From assembly GCA_964369965.1 (NCBI GenBank), contig CAYJGF010000009.1, positions 1-64,000 on the forward strand: a DNA stretch of 64,000 nucleotides, written 5' to 3'. This DNA is from CAYJBH01 sp964369965. Lineage in GTDB: Bacteria > Bacillota > Clostridia > Oscillospirales > Ruminococcaceae. Each line of letters opens with the position of its first letter. The first letter of the stretch is position 1. Made by a program: the position numbers and the translations under genes. Positions 49,387-57,782 of this stretch are shown here, one piece after another. The notes beneath the pieces are model-generated. The model saw nothing but the letters and a program-made list of their open reading frames with translations, was not told where the DNA came from and made no database searches.

Positions 49387-52300
49387 CTATGTTAAGAACA
49401 TTATACACCAATTCCTCAATTTGTGCAAGTGCAAGTTTTAAAAGCTCCACCACCTTTTCACCACGCTCGGGGCGTAGCAGTATATACGGCTTGGTGCCGT
49501 CCATATATTTCGCCCTGCCTGCCATCTGTTTGATAAACGGCATGAGCAACCGTGGGTTATACGCATCGGTATAACAGGCTATATTTTGCCCCTTTTGCCC
49601 TATCTCATAAAAACCCAGCTTTGCCGCCGTTACCCGTAACATGGAGATATCGCAAAGCCCCTTTGCACTGGGTGGCACCGCGCCATATCGGTCGGCAAGC
49701 TCACTCAGCATGTCGTCGCCGTCCTGCACCGACTCTATCGCCGCAATGCGTTTGTATGCCTCAATCCTTGATGCTGTGTCCGGAATGTATTTCTCCGGTA
49801 TAAACGCGTCCACCGAGATATCAATGAGGCAGTCCGACTTGTCCGGTGCCGGTGTCTCCCCTTTTTCGAGGGCAATGGCGAGGTTGAGCATCTTCATATA
49901 CATCTCATAGCCGACACTGGTGAGATGACCGCTTTGGCTGTGCCCGAGCAGGTTGCCGGCACCGCGGATTTGCAGATCGCGCATCGCAATCTTAAACCCA
50001 CTGCCAAAACTGGTGAACTCACGAATTGCGGACAGCCGTTTTTCCGCCACCTCGTTAATCAGTTTGTTGCGGCGGAAGGTGAAATAGGCATACGCCTTGC
50101 GCGCACTTCGCCCCACTCGACCGCGCATCTGATACAATTGGGAAAGACCCATGCGATCAGCATCCTCAATTATCAGCGTGTTACAGTTGCGAACATCGAC
50201 GCCGGTCTCGATAATGGTGGTGGATACGAGAATATCAAGGTCGCCGGAGAGTAGCCGCCCCCACACCGTCGAGAGCTGTTTTTCCTCCATCCTACCGTGG
50301 GCATAGTCAATAGCCGCGCCCGGTATCAGCTGGGACAGGCGGTAGGCGCAATGCTCGATGGTGTCGACGCGATTATGGATATAAAACACCTGACCACCGC
50401 GCGACAGCTCGCGCTCGATGGCAGAGACGATGGTTTTTTCATCATATTCAAGGACATAGGTCTCGACCGGTTGCCGCTCAAACGGTGGCTCGTCGATGGT
50501 AGAGAGATCCCGTATGCCGGACAGCGCCATGTTAAGCGTGCGCGGTATCGGCGTTGCGGACAGGGTAAGCACGTCCACCCCGACAAACAGCTCCTTCAAT
50601 TTTTCCTTATGGGTCACGCCGAACCGCTGTTCCTCGTCCACAATGAGCAGACCGAGCTTTTGAAATTCGACACTTTTTTGTATCAACTTGTGGGTGCCGA
50701 CCACTATGTCGATACTGCCCATGCGCAGACCTTTGAGCGTTTCTTTATTCTCCTTGGCGGTGGAAAATCGTGATAGCAATGCCGACTTTATCGCGAACGG
50801 CTCCATGCGCTCCGACACGGAATTAAAGTGTTGCATGGCAAGGATGGTGGTCGGGCAGAGCAGTGCCACCTGTTTGCCGCTCATGATACATTTAAAGGCG
50901 GCGCGCAGGGCGACCTCCGTCTTGCCGACTCCGACATCACCACACAGCAATCGATCCATGGCATGGGGGGACTGCATGTCCTTTTTAATCTCGGCGATGG
51001 CGCGCAGTTGGTCGTCCGTCTCGTCATAGGCAAAGCGCTGTTCAAAGTCGCTCTGCCAGTCGCCGTCCTCGTCGAACCTTATGCCGGGTGTTTCAAGCCG
51101 TTTTGCGTAGAGCTGTATCAGCTCCTTTGCCATCTCGGCGGTGGCGGCGCGCACCTTGCTCTTGGTCTTGCTCCAGTCACTGCCGCCGAGGCGCGATAGT
51201 TTTACGTTTTCACTTTCGGCGTTGCTAACGCGTGAGAGCAGGTCGAGTTGTGTGACCGGTATATAGAGCGCGTCCCCTTTGGCGTATTCAAGCTTGATAT
51301 AATCCTTGACAACCCCCTGCATCTCCATACTCTCGATGCCGAGATATTTCCCTATGCCATGTGTCTGGTGGACGACACAGTCCCCGTTTGAAATGTCGGA
51401 AAGGGAGGATAGCCCCTTTGACCGCTTTGGCTTTTTGGCGACGACATCCGCCCTGCGACCGGTGATTATCGCAAGTTTTTCATGGGGGAAGTCGGCACCG
51501 GCACTCAGCGAGCCCTGTTCCACCACCACAACGACACGGCGAGGGTCGGCATTTCGCTCGGTGGTTGCGTTTATGCGGTGCTCACCCAGCTCCTTTTCAA
51601 GGGCGGCGGCGGCGCGGCGTGTGCCGGCGAGCAGTCGGCATTGATACCCTTTTTTGAGATATTCGCGCAGGTCGTCGAACAGCGTCTTGGCAACCCCTGT
51701 CCAGACCGGCAGGCGGTGGCAGAGGATATTAATACTGTTTTTAAGCTCCACTCCGCGAATTGAGCGCTCGAAACTCTCAAACAATATGCAGTTTTTCTCA
51801 TAAAGGCTTATAAGGTCGGATTTTGAACGATAATATTTCAGCTTTTCCGGTAAAAGCTCGGCGGAAATAAGGCTGTCGAGCTGACGTTTTGCACGTTCCT
51901 CGGCGACCTGTGATGCCTCAACACCGGCGGTGTAGTCGTCGGCGATGAGCACGGGATTGTCGAGATAGTCGGTAATAACGCCGTATTTTTTGTATTTTAT
52001 GGGGTAAAATTTATCCAGTGACGCTGGTATAACACCACTTTCCAGCTCCGCTATTTCGGTCGCAAAACACGCCGCTATCTGTTGTTTGTCACGGCGGTGG
52101 TCGCAAAAGTCGTTAAATGCCGAAAGTGCCTCCTGCGCACTTTTAAAAATAACCTCACGCGCCGGCGATATATGAGCCTTTTTTATCTTGTCGTCGCGTC
52201 GTTGGCTCTCGACATCAAAGGTCGCCATCTGCTCGATGGTGTCGCCCCAAAACTCGCACCGCACCGGTTTTTCGAGGTCGGGGGTATAGATGTCGAAGAT

Positions 52301-52831
52301 GCCGCCACGGATAGAAAATTGACCCGGTGCCTCAACATTGTCACGGCGCACATAGCCTGACATGACGAGGTCGGCGGTGAGTTTTGATAAGGGGTAGTCC
52401 TCACCGACCTTCAGGGTGAGGGTCGCGGCGCAAAACTCCTCCTTTGTAGGCAGTGGCGAGAGCATTGCCTCGGCGGTGGTGACGACGATATCGGCGCGCG
52501 AGCCGACAATTCGCCCGAGTGCCTCTATTCGGCGGTATTCGTGGGAATGGTTTTGCCCCTCGACATGTGCGAGCACAAGGTCACGACCAAAGAGGGTGGC
52601 GACCTTGTTGCCGGCAAGTTTTGAGAGATCATCCGCAAGGACGTTGCAGTCCGTCTCGGTCGGGGTGACGATGAGGAGCGGTCGATTAAGCTCCTCTTTA
52701 AGAGCAAGGTAATAAAAAACCCTGCCGGCGCGCGGCATACCAAACACGCCGCAACATCCGCTGTGTACGGCGCGTATCAGCTCTATAAAATTGTCGCTCT
52801 CGCGAAGTCGCAGGGTGGTTGAGTTTGTCAT
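49379..52831 (-). CDS. mfd: Transcription-repair coupling factor
   Basis: This 1150-aa protein is full length. It has UvrB-like N-terminal modules (FSIRGGIFDIYTPD; CEFWGDTIEQMATFD), the RNA polymerase-interacting domain around GDCVVHQTHGIGKYLGIE, and RecG-like helicase motifs (GDVGVGKTEVALRA, DEEQRFGV, LSATPIPRTLN, QMRGRVGRS). A C-terminal TRCF domain closes it. Mfd displaces stalled polymerase and recruits UvrA. I see no clear Shine-Dalgarno before ATG 52831. The promoter for ffs is embedded in its end. Confidence 0.96.
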   Translation of the reverse strand: MTNSTTLRLRESDNFIELIRAVHSGCCGVFGMPRAGRVFYYLALKEELNRPLLIVTPTETDCNVLADDLSKLAGNKVATLFGRDLVLAHVEGQNHSHEYRRIEALGRIVGSRADIVVTTAEAMLSPLPTKEEFCAATLTLKVGEDYPLSKLTADLVMSGYVRRDNVEAPGQFSIRGGIFDIYTPDLEKPVRCEFWGDTIEQMATFDVESQRRDDKIKKAHISPAREVIFKSAQEALSAFNDFCDHRRDKQQIAACFATEIAELESGVIPASLDKFYPIKYKKYGVITDYLDNPVLIADDYTAGVEASQVAEERAKRQLDSLISAELLPEKLKYYRSKSDLISLYEKNCILFESFERSIRGVELKNSINILCHRLPVWTGVAKTLFDDLREYLKKGYQCRLLAGTRRAAAALEKELGEHRINATTERNADPRRVVVVVEQGSLSAGADFPHEKLAIITGRRADVVAKKPKRSKGLSSLSDISNGDCVVHQTHGIGKYLGIESMEMQGVVKDYIKLEYAKGDALYIPVTQLDLLSRVSNAESENVKLSRLGGSDWSKTKSKVRAATAEMAKELIQLYAKRLETPGIRFDEDGDWQSDFEQRFAYDETDDQLRAIAEIKKDMQSPHAMDRLLCGDVGVGKTEVALRAAFKCIMSGKQVALLCPTTILAMQHFNSVSERMEPFAIKSALLSRFSTAKENKETLKGLRMGSIDIVVGTHKLIQKSVEFQKLGLLIVDEEQRFGVTHKEKLKELFVGVDVLTLSATPIPRTLNMALSGIRDLSTIDEPPFERQPVETYVLEYDEKTIVSAIERELSRGGQVFYIHNRVDTIEHCAYRLSQLIPGAAIDYAHGRMEEKQLSTVWGRLLSGDLDILVSTTIIETGVDVRNCNTLIIEDADRMGLSQLYQMRGRVGRSARKAYAYFTFRRNKLINEVAEKRLSAIREFTSFGSGFKIAMRDLQIRGAGNLLGHSQSGHLTSVGYEMYMKMLNLAIALEKGETPAPDKSDCLIDISVDAFIPEKYIPDTASRIEAYKRIAAIESVQDGDDMLSELADRYGAVPPSAKGLCDISMLRVTAAKLGFYEIGQKGQNIACYTDAYNPRLLMPFIKQMAGRAKYMDGTKPYILLRPERGEKVVELLKLALAQIEELVYNVLNIVN
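49400..49428 (-). promoter_or_regulatory. Promoter of ffs, inside the 3' end of mfd
   Basis: Minus-strand TTGCAC, 17 nt and TATAAT, within the last 17 codons of mfd. The predicted start lies about 28 nt before the SRP RNA body. Confidence 0.7.
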
Positions 52832-52849
52832 AGGTTTTTATAAGATTTT

Positions 52850-52928
52850 GTAGGGGAGGGGCTCTGCTCCTCCCGCCTGATGCGCATCGAAAACCGTTAT
52901 GTCGGGAGGAGCAGAGCCCCTACCCTAC
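52850..52928. repeat. REP-type long hairpin upstream of mfd
   Basis: Two 26-nt arms differ at one position (GTAGGGGAGGGGCTCTGCTC and onward against its inverse) around a 27-nt loop that itself contains GATGCGCATC. A degenerate related hairpin, TGTAGGGACAACC to GCCCCTACCTACA, lies at about 53067-53100. The rest of 52929-53112 is AT-rich, and I see no gene in it. Confidence 0.75.
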
Positions 52929-53112
52929 AGATTTAACTCAATGATTGCAATCGATTTTAGGAAAAAATAGTAACAAAATACGCACCGTTTTGGGAATAAT
53001 AATAACTTTTAAATCTGTTATGTTTTCTATTTGGCAATTCCATATCATCACCTTATCACGGCAATTGTAGGGACAACCGCAAGGCTCGCCCCTACCTACA
53101 TTACCGTAAAAC

Positions 53113-55746
53113 TTATTTATACGGATACTTTATCGCCGCCTGTGCCGCCGCGAGTCTTGCTATCGGCACTCGGAACGGGGAACAGCTCACATACCCCAGA
53201 CCTAACTTTTGACAAAACTCGATGGAGGAGGGGTCGCCGCCGTGCTCGCCGCATATGCCGAGCTTGATGTCGGGGCGTGTCTCCCGTCCGAGCTCCGCCG
53301 CCGTTTTGATAAGCCGTCCCACGCCCTTTTGATCCAACTTTTGGAATGGGTCGTATTCATAAATCTGTTTTGCGTAGTAGCTATCCAGGAACGAACCGGC
53401 ATCATCACGGGAGAAACCGAAGGTCATCTGGGTGAGGTCGTTGGTGCCAAAGCTGAAGAATTCCGCCTCTTTTGCGAGGTCTTTTGCGCGCAGTGCGGCA
53501 CGTGGTATCTCTATCATGGTGCCGACCATGTATTTAAGCTCGACACGTTGCTCCTCAATAACCTCGTCGGCGGTCTCAACCACTACCTTTTTAAGGAACT
53601 GTAGCTCCTTGTACTCGCCGATAAGCGGTATCATAATCTCCGGCACGATGTTAAACTCGGGGTGACGTTTGTTGACGTTTATCGCCGCCTCGATGACAGC
53701 ACGGGTCTGCATCTGCGCAATTTCGGGGAACGACACGGCAAGTCGACAACCACGGTGACCCATCATGGGGTTGAACTCGTGCAGGCTGTTTATGACCGCC
53801 TTGACCTCGTCTACCGTCATCTTCATCTCGGTTGCAAGCTCGGCAATGTCCCCCTCGTCGGTCGGCAGGAACTCATGCAAAGGTGGGTCCAGATAGCGTA
53901 TGGTTACCGGCAGGTTGCCCATAACTTCATATATCGCCTCAAAGTCTCCCATCTGCATCGGGAGTAGTTTTGCAAGTGCTTTTATGCGCTGTTCATGTGT
54001 TTTAGAGAGGATCATCTCGCGCATTGCCTTGATGCGGTCGCTCTCAAAGAACATGTGCTCGGTACGGCAAAGCCCTATGCCCTCGGCACCAAATCCGATT
54101 GCATTCTTAGCATCGGCAGGGGTGTCGGCATTGGTGCGAATTTTAAGCTGACGGAAGTTGTCCGCCCATTTCATAAGTCGCTCAAAGTCACCGCTTATCT
54201 CCGCCTCACGGGTGGCAATCTTCTCGGCGTAGATCTTGCCGGTCGAGCCGTCCAACGAGATATACTCGCCGCGCTTGACACTCACGCCGTTTGCCTCGAA
54301 ATATCCCGACGCCTCATTTATAATCAATTCACCGCAACCGGCGACACAGCAGGTGCCCATACCGCGTGCGACCACCGCCGCGTGACTGGTCATACCACCT
54401 CTCGCGGTTAGGATACCCTGCGAAACATGCATACCCTCGATGTCCTCCGGACTGGTCTCAAGACGCACCAAGATGACGGGTGTGCCGTCGGCGCTGACCT
54501 TAACCGCCTCCTCGGCGCTGAAAACCACCGCGCCGCTCGCCGCACCGGGCGATGCCGGCAGACCGTTTGCGATTACGTTCGCCTTTTTGAGCGCATCGGT
54601 GTCAAACTGTGGGTGCAAAAGAGCGTCCAGCAGTTTCGGGTCTATCATCATGACCGCGTCTTTTTCGGTAATGTGTTTTTCGTCCACGAGGTCACAGGCG
54701 ATTTTAAGGGCGGCGGCGGCGGTGCGCTTGCCGTTCCTTGTCTGGAGCATATAGAGCTTGCCCTTTTCGATGGTAAACTCCATGTCCTGCATGTCGTGAT
54801 AATGGTCCTCAAGTCGTGCGACTATGTCGGTGAATTGGTTGTATACCTCGGGGTTGATGTCCTTAAGATGGTCGATGGTCTCGGGCGTGCGGATGCCGGC
54901 GACGACGTCCTCACCCTGTGCGTTCATCAAAAACTCGCCGTAGAGTTTGCGCTCGCCGGTCGCCGGATTGCGTGAGAATGCAACGCCGGTGCCGCTGTCG
55001 TCCCCCATGTTGCCGAACACCATGGACTGCACGTTGACGGCGGTGCCCCAGTCGGAGGGGATGTCGTTCATGCGGCGGTAGAATATCGCGCGGTCGTTGT
55101 CCCAACTGCGAAAGACCGCCTCGATGGCTTTGAGCAGTTGCTCGTGGGGCTTTGACGGGAACTCGCCGCCCAGTTTTTCACTATAGTATGCCTTAAAGCG
55201 CGCCACCATCTCTTTGAGGTCGTCGGCGGTGAACTCGGTGTCCAGCTTAATGCCTTTTTCCTCCTTCATCTCGTCGATAATCTCCTCAAAGTTGCGCTTG
55301 GGGAGTTCCATAACGACGTCGGAAAACATCTGGATAAAGCGACGATAGCTGTCGTAGGCAAAACGCTCGTTGCCGGTCAACTTCGCGACCGATTGTACCA
55401 CGGTGTCGTTCATGCCGAGGTTGAGGATGGTGTCCATCATGCCGGGCATGGACGCCCTCGCGCCACTGCGCACCGAAACCAAAAGAGGAGCGTTGTCGTC
55501 ACCGAATTTTTTGCCGACAATCTCCTCCATTTTTTGCATATATTCTAAAATTTGCGCTTTTATGTCCTCGCCAATCACCTTTTTATCGTTATAATAGCGT
55601 GTGCAAGCCTCGGTCGTGACGGTAAACCCCTGTGGCACCGGCATACCGAGACCGGTCATCTCGGCAAGGTTAGCGCCTTTTCCGCCAAGCAGTTCTTTCA
55701 TACTACCGTTCCCCTCGGTAAAAAGATATACATACTTATTGCTCAA
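53113..55746 (-). CDS. ppdK: Pyruvate, phosphate dikinase
   Basis: This 877-aa protein is full length. It has the N-terminal ATP-grasp part (KYVYLFTEGN, LGGKGANLAEMTGLGMPVPQGF), phospho-carrier His in GGMTSHAAVVARGMG, and the C-terminal PEP/pyruvate barrel (GLCRTEHMFF; FSFGTNDLTQM; GICGEHGGDP with the active Cys). It interconverts pyruvate, ATP and phosphate with PEP, AMP and PPi, and in anaerobes serves glycolysis or gluconeogenesis. The start is TTG at 55746 after AAGGAGG. It appears to be a single-gene unit. Confidence 0.97.
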   Translation of the reverse strand: MSNKYVYLFTEGNGSMKELLGGKGANLAEMTGLGMPVPQGFTVTTEACTRYYNDKKVIGEDIKAQILEYMQKMEEIVGKKFGDDNAPLLVSVRSGARASMPGMMDTILNLGMNDTVVQSVAKLTGNERFAYDSYRRFIQMFSDVVMELPKRNFEEIIDEMKEEKGIKLDTEFTADDLKEMVARFKAYYSEKLGGEFPSKPHEQLLKAIEAVFRSWDNDRAIFYRRMNDIPSDWGTAVNVQSMVFGNMGDDSGTGVAFSRNPATGERKLYGEFLMNAQGEDVVAGIRTPETIDHLKDINPEVYNQFTDIVARLEDHYHDMQDMEFTIEKGKLYMLQTRNGKRTAAAALKIACDLVDEKHITEKDAVMMIDPKLLDALLHPQFDTDALKKANVIANGLPASPGAASGAVVFSAEEAVKVSADGTPVILVRLETSPEDIEGMHVSQGILTARGGMTSHAAVVARGMGTCCVAGCGELIINEASGYFEANGVSVKRGEYISLDGSTGKIYAEKIATREAEISGDFERLMKWADNFRQLKIRTNADTPADAKNAIGFGAEGIGLCRTEHMFFESDRIKAMREMILSKTHEQRIKALAKLLPMQMGDFEAIYEVMGNLPVTIRYLDPPLHEFLPTDEGDIAELATEMKMTVDEVKAVINSLHEFNPMMGHRGCRLAVSFPEIAQMQTRAVIEAAINVNKRHPEFNIVPEIMIPLIGEYKELQFLKKVVVETADEVIEEQRVELKYMVGTMIEIPRAALRAKDLAKEAEFFSFGTNDLTQMTFGFSRDDAGSFLDSYYAKQIYEYDPFQKLDQKGVGRLIKTAAELGRETRPDIKLGICGEHGGDPSSIEFCQKLGLGYVSCSPFRVPIARLAAAQAAIKYPYK

Positions 55747-56046
55747 TTTCTACCTCCTTATTTCCTAATTTAATATGCTACAAGTATATATTAACAAATT
55801 TTTGTGAAAAAATCTACTGTTTTTATAAAACATCTTAAAAAAATTTCTCGACTTTATGGCGAGGGGTGCAGGGACAACTCTCTGCGGTTGTCCGCGGCGC
55901 ATCGGTTTTTTGGCTATATTTGTTATGATTATGCTTTGTGTTTATATTTCTTACTGCATCGCCACAGTGGTGCGTTTATTAACTTTTTGCCACTTTTTAA
56001 GAACATGTCTTACCGTAACCTTGCTAATTAATACTGTTTTATAAAT
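55747..56046. other. 300-bp intergenic region without a gene
   Basis: It holds the ppdK leader (AAGGAGG) and an AT-rich promoter zone with TATACT on the minus strand. There is also a GGACAAC/GTTGTCC hairpin (about 55872-55893) of the same type as the one at 10658. Short in-frame stretches on the plus strand lack ribosome binding sites. Confidence 0.6.
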
Positions 56047-56295
56047 TTATCCAAAATCATGACAAACACCGCCATCACTGCCCAAGCCTTCAAACAATTT
56101 CACAATTTTCTCAATTCTCATAAAACACTCATCATCATTAAAGATGTCATCTTCGATGATGGTCTTTATTTTTTGCAGTGCTTGATAACATCGAAGTTCT
56201 ACAATTTCAGACGTATTAATATCAAAATTTTCAAAGGTGATTTTAATCTTTTCCTTTTCTATAATTTTTATCAATATTTCTTTATATAAATCCAT
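56047..56295 (-). CDS. Small hypothetical protein, 82 aa
   Basis: I do not recognise this protein. It is acidic, predicted helical, Ile/Glu/Lys-rich (IIEKEKIKITFENFD), and lacks membrane helices. The gene is supported by a perfect AAGGAGG 6 nt before the ATG at 56295 and by a promoter at 56332-56360. Its composition is more AT-rich than its neighbours, suggesting acquisition. It is divergent from a ribbon-helix-helix protein, which may control it. Confidence 0.7.
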   Translation of the reverse strand: MDLYKEILIKIIEKEKIKITFENFDINTSEIVELRCYQALQKIKTIIEDDIFNDDECFMRIEKIVKLFEGLGSDGGVCHDFG

Positions 56296-56312
56296 GACAC
56301 CTCCTTATGCAT

Positions 56313-56349
56313 AACATATATTATAACATATAATCTAACATATAACATC
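56313..56349. repeat. 12-bp-spaced direct repeats (AACATATA) in the divergent promoter region
   Basis: AACATATA starts at 56313, 56325 and 56337, exactly 12 bp apart, with a partial AACATC at 56344. They overlap the -10 of the minus-strand promoter. Ribbon-helix-helix repressors commonly bind such arrays. Confidence 0.65.
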
Positions 56350-56360
56350 AAAAATGTCAA
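56332..56360 (-). promoter_or_regulatory. Promoter of the 82-aa gene
   Basis: Minus-strand TTGACA, 17 nt and TAGATT. The third repeat lies in the spacer/-10. A TATAAT at 56364-56369 may serve the divergent plus-strand gene. Confidence 0.55.
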
Positions 56361-56394
56361 TAATATAATTATTTTAAAAGGAGGTAATAAATTT

Positions 56395-56598
56395 ATGCGT
56401 AAAAATAAACTGATAATAGAACCTAAACCGCCAAAAGGCGAAGATGGATACACCACATTTTCCATCAGAATTAAAACCGAATTGGTGGAAAAAATTGAAG
56501 CCATTACAACACTATCGGGACATTCGAGGAATGAATTAATAGGCATATTATTGGAGTATGCAGTAGATAATTGTGAGGTTGATATTGTAGCTAAATAA
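56395..56598 (+). CDS. Ribbon-helix-helix (Arc/CopG-like) DNA-binding protein, 67 aa
   Basis: A basic N-terminus is followed by a beta strand (GYTTFSIRIKTELVEKI) and two helices (AITTLSGHSRNELIGILLEYAV). This is the ribbon-helix-helix layout of Arc-type repressors. The ATG is preceded by AAAGGAGG. It is AT-rich like the divergent 82-aa gene. It may be a free-standing autorepressor or the antitoxin half of a pair; the latter is inference only. Confidence 0.72.
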   Translation: MRKNKLIIEPKPPKGEDGYTTFSIRIKTELVEKIEAITTLSGHSRNELIGILLEYAVDNCEVDIVAK

Positions 56599-56602
56599 AC
56601 CT

Positions 56603-56633
56603 ACCCCCCGACAAAAACATCTTGTCGGGGGGT
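56603..56633. terminator. Hairpin between RHH gene and rubrerythrin
   Basis: ACCCCCCGACAA/TTGTCGGGGGGT, perfect 12-bp stem and 7-nt loop, between convergent genes. A weak TTTATTT follows on the minus strand. Confidence 0.7.
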
Positions 56634-56654
56634 GAGCGATAAAATCTATGTATA

Positions 56655-57197
56655 TTAACCGAAGTATCTCGCGAGAAGTCCTGCGAATGCTTTGCCGTGG
56701 CGTGCCTCGTCCTTTGCCATCTCGTGCACGGTGTCGTGGATAGCGTCGAGGTTTGCCTCTTTCGCGCGTTTTGCAAGGTCAAACTTGCCGGCGGTTGCGC
56801 CATTCTCCGCCGCAACGCGAAGCTCCAGATTCTTTTTGGTGGAGTCGGTCACGACCTCACCGAGCAACTCTGCAAATTTCGAGGCGTGTTCTGCCTCCTC
56901 AAAAGCCGCTTTTTCCCAATACATGCCGATCTCGGGGTAGCCCTCGCGGTGAGCGACACGGCTCATTGCAAGATACATGCCAACCTCGGTGCACTCACCC
57001 TCAAAGTTAGCGCGAAGGTCTGCCATAATGTCCTCGCTTGCACCCTGTGCAACGCCGATAATGTGCTCCGCCGCCCAGGACATTGTGCCGGATTGCTCGG
57101 TGAACTTTTCGGCACCAACCTTACACTGTGGACATGACGCCGGTGCGCTGTCACCCTCATGAACATAACCACATACAGAACATACAAACTTTTTCAT
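56655..57197 (-). CDS. Reverse rubrerythrin (NADH-dependent peroxidase component)
   Basis: This 180-aa protein has the rubredoxin domain first (CSVCGYVHEGDSAPASCPQC, residues 6-25) and then a ferritin-like diiron domain with ligands in EGECTEVGMY, EAEHASKF and EARHGKAF. This order is reversed relative to classical rubrerythrin and typical of clostridial revRbr, which reduces H2O2 and O2. It lies 21 nt after an Rrf2-type regulator and is probably co-transcribed with it. Confidence 0.95.
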   Translation of the reverse strand: MKKFVCSVCGYVHEGDSAPASCPQCKVGAEKFTEQSGTMSWAAEHIIGVAQGASEDIMADLRANFEGECTEVGMYLAMSRVAHREGYPEIGMYWEKAAFEEAEHASKFAELLGEVVTDSTKKNLELRVAAENGATAGKFDLAKRAKEANLDAIHDTVHEMAKDEARHGKAFAGLLARYFG

Positions 57198-57218
57198 AAC
57201 TTTTTCTCCTTTATTATC

Positions 57219-57617
57219 TTATTTCAACTCATCAATTCGCATACTGTAAAGCTCCCTTTTCAGCGAATTATTGACATTTAAAAAGCGACTTCTTATATCA
57301 CAAATCTGCTTGTCTTGCACCCTTGTGCACTCAAATTCGTGAGCGAGACAATGGTTTATCTCGATAGGACCGTCGATAGCCTCGATAATGGATCCAAAGC
57401 TCAACTCATCGGATGGTTTGAGCAACTCATATCCACCTCTCGCCCCTTTGTGTGAGCATATAATGCCGTCGAGAGCAAGTTTTCTAAGGATTTTGAGTGC
57501 GAACTTCAACGTTATGCCACACTGCTCCGCTATCTCTTTCGCCGAAACGATACCGCCTTTTTTTGAGAGATTAAATACTATGCGTATAGCATAATCCGCT
57601 TCACGAGTTATCCGCAT
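57219..57617 (-). CDS. Rrf2-family transcriptional regulator, likely Fe-S sensing
   Basis: This 132-aa protein has an N-terminal winged helix (MRITREADYAIRIVFNL; SAKEIAEQCGITLKFALKILRKL). Three cysteines lie in the C-terminal half with spacing C-x6-C-x8-C (NHCLAHEFECTRVQDKQIC). Similar triads hold the [Fe-S] cluster in IscR, NsrR and RsrR. The ATG at 57617 is chosen because an in-frame TTG upstream falls on the GAGGGG Shine-Dalgarno. Being upstream of rubrerythrin, it probably responds to oxygen, peroxide or NO and controls this operon. Confidence 0.9.
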   Translation of the reverse strand: MRITREADYAIRIVFNLSKKGGIVSAKEIAEQCGITLKFALKILRKLALDGIICSHKGARGGYELLKPSDELSFGSIIEAIDGPIEINHCLAHEFECTRVQDKQICDIRSRFLNVNNSLKRELYSMRIDELK

Positions 57618-57659
57618 ACGATATAATCCCCTCAACCGTCGTCTTTAATGTCTATACAA

Positions 57660-57688
57660 AGTATACTATTGATAATCATTCCTGTCAA
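57660..57688 (-). promoter_or_regulatory. Promoter of the rrf2-rubrerythrin operon
   Basis: Minus-strand TTGACA, 17 nt and TATACT. Palindromic GTATAC occurs at the -10 and again upstream of the -35 (about 57707), and a TGATTATCA palindrome lies in the spacer; these are operator candidates. Confidence 0.75.
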
Positions 57689-57782
57689 GGGGTAATGTAT
57701 ACTTTTTTAGTATTCTTTACATTTTTGTCGATATCACCAGTTGTAGTATGAAAATTTTGCATTATTCTGTCGATGTGCCCGG

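Noticed and set aside
57670..57690. Fur/PerR box (TGATAAT half-site) in the rrf2 promoter
   Set aside because: Only one half matches; the other half is poor, so I did not annotate a Fur-family operator.
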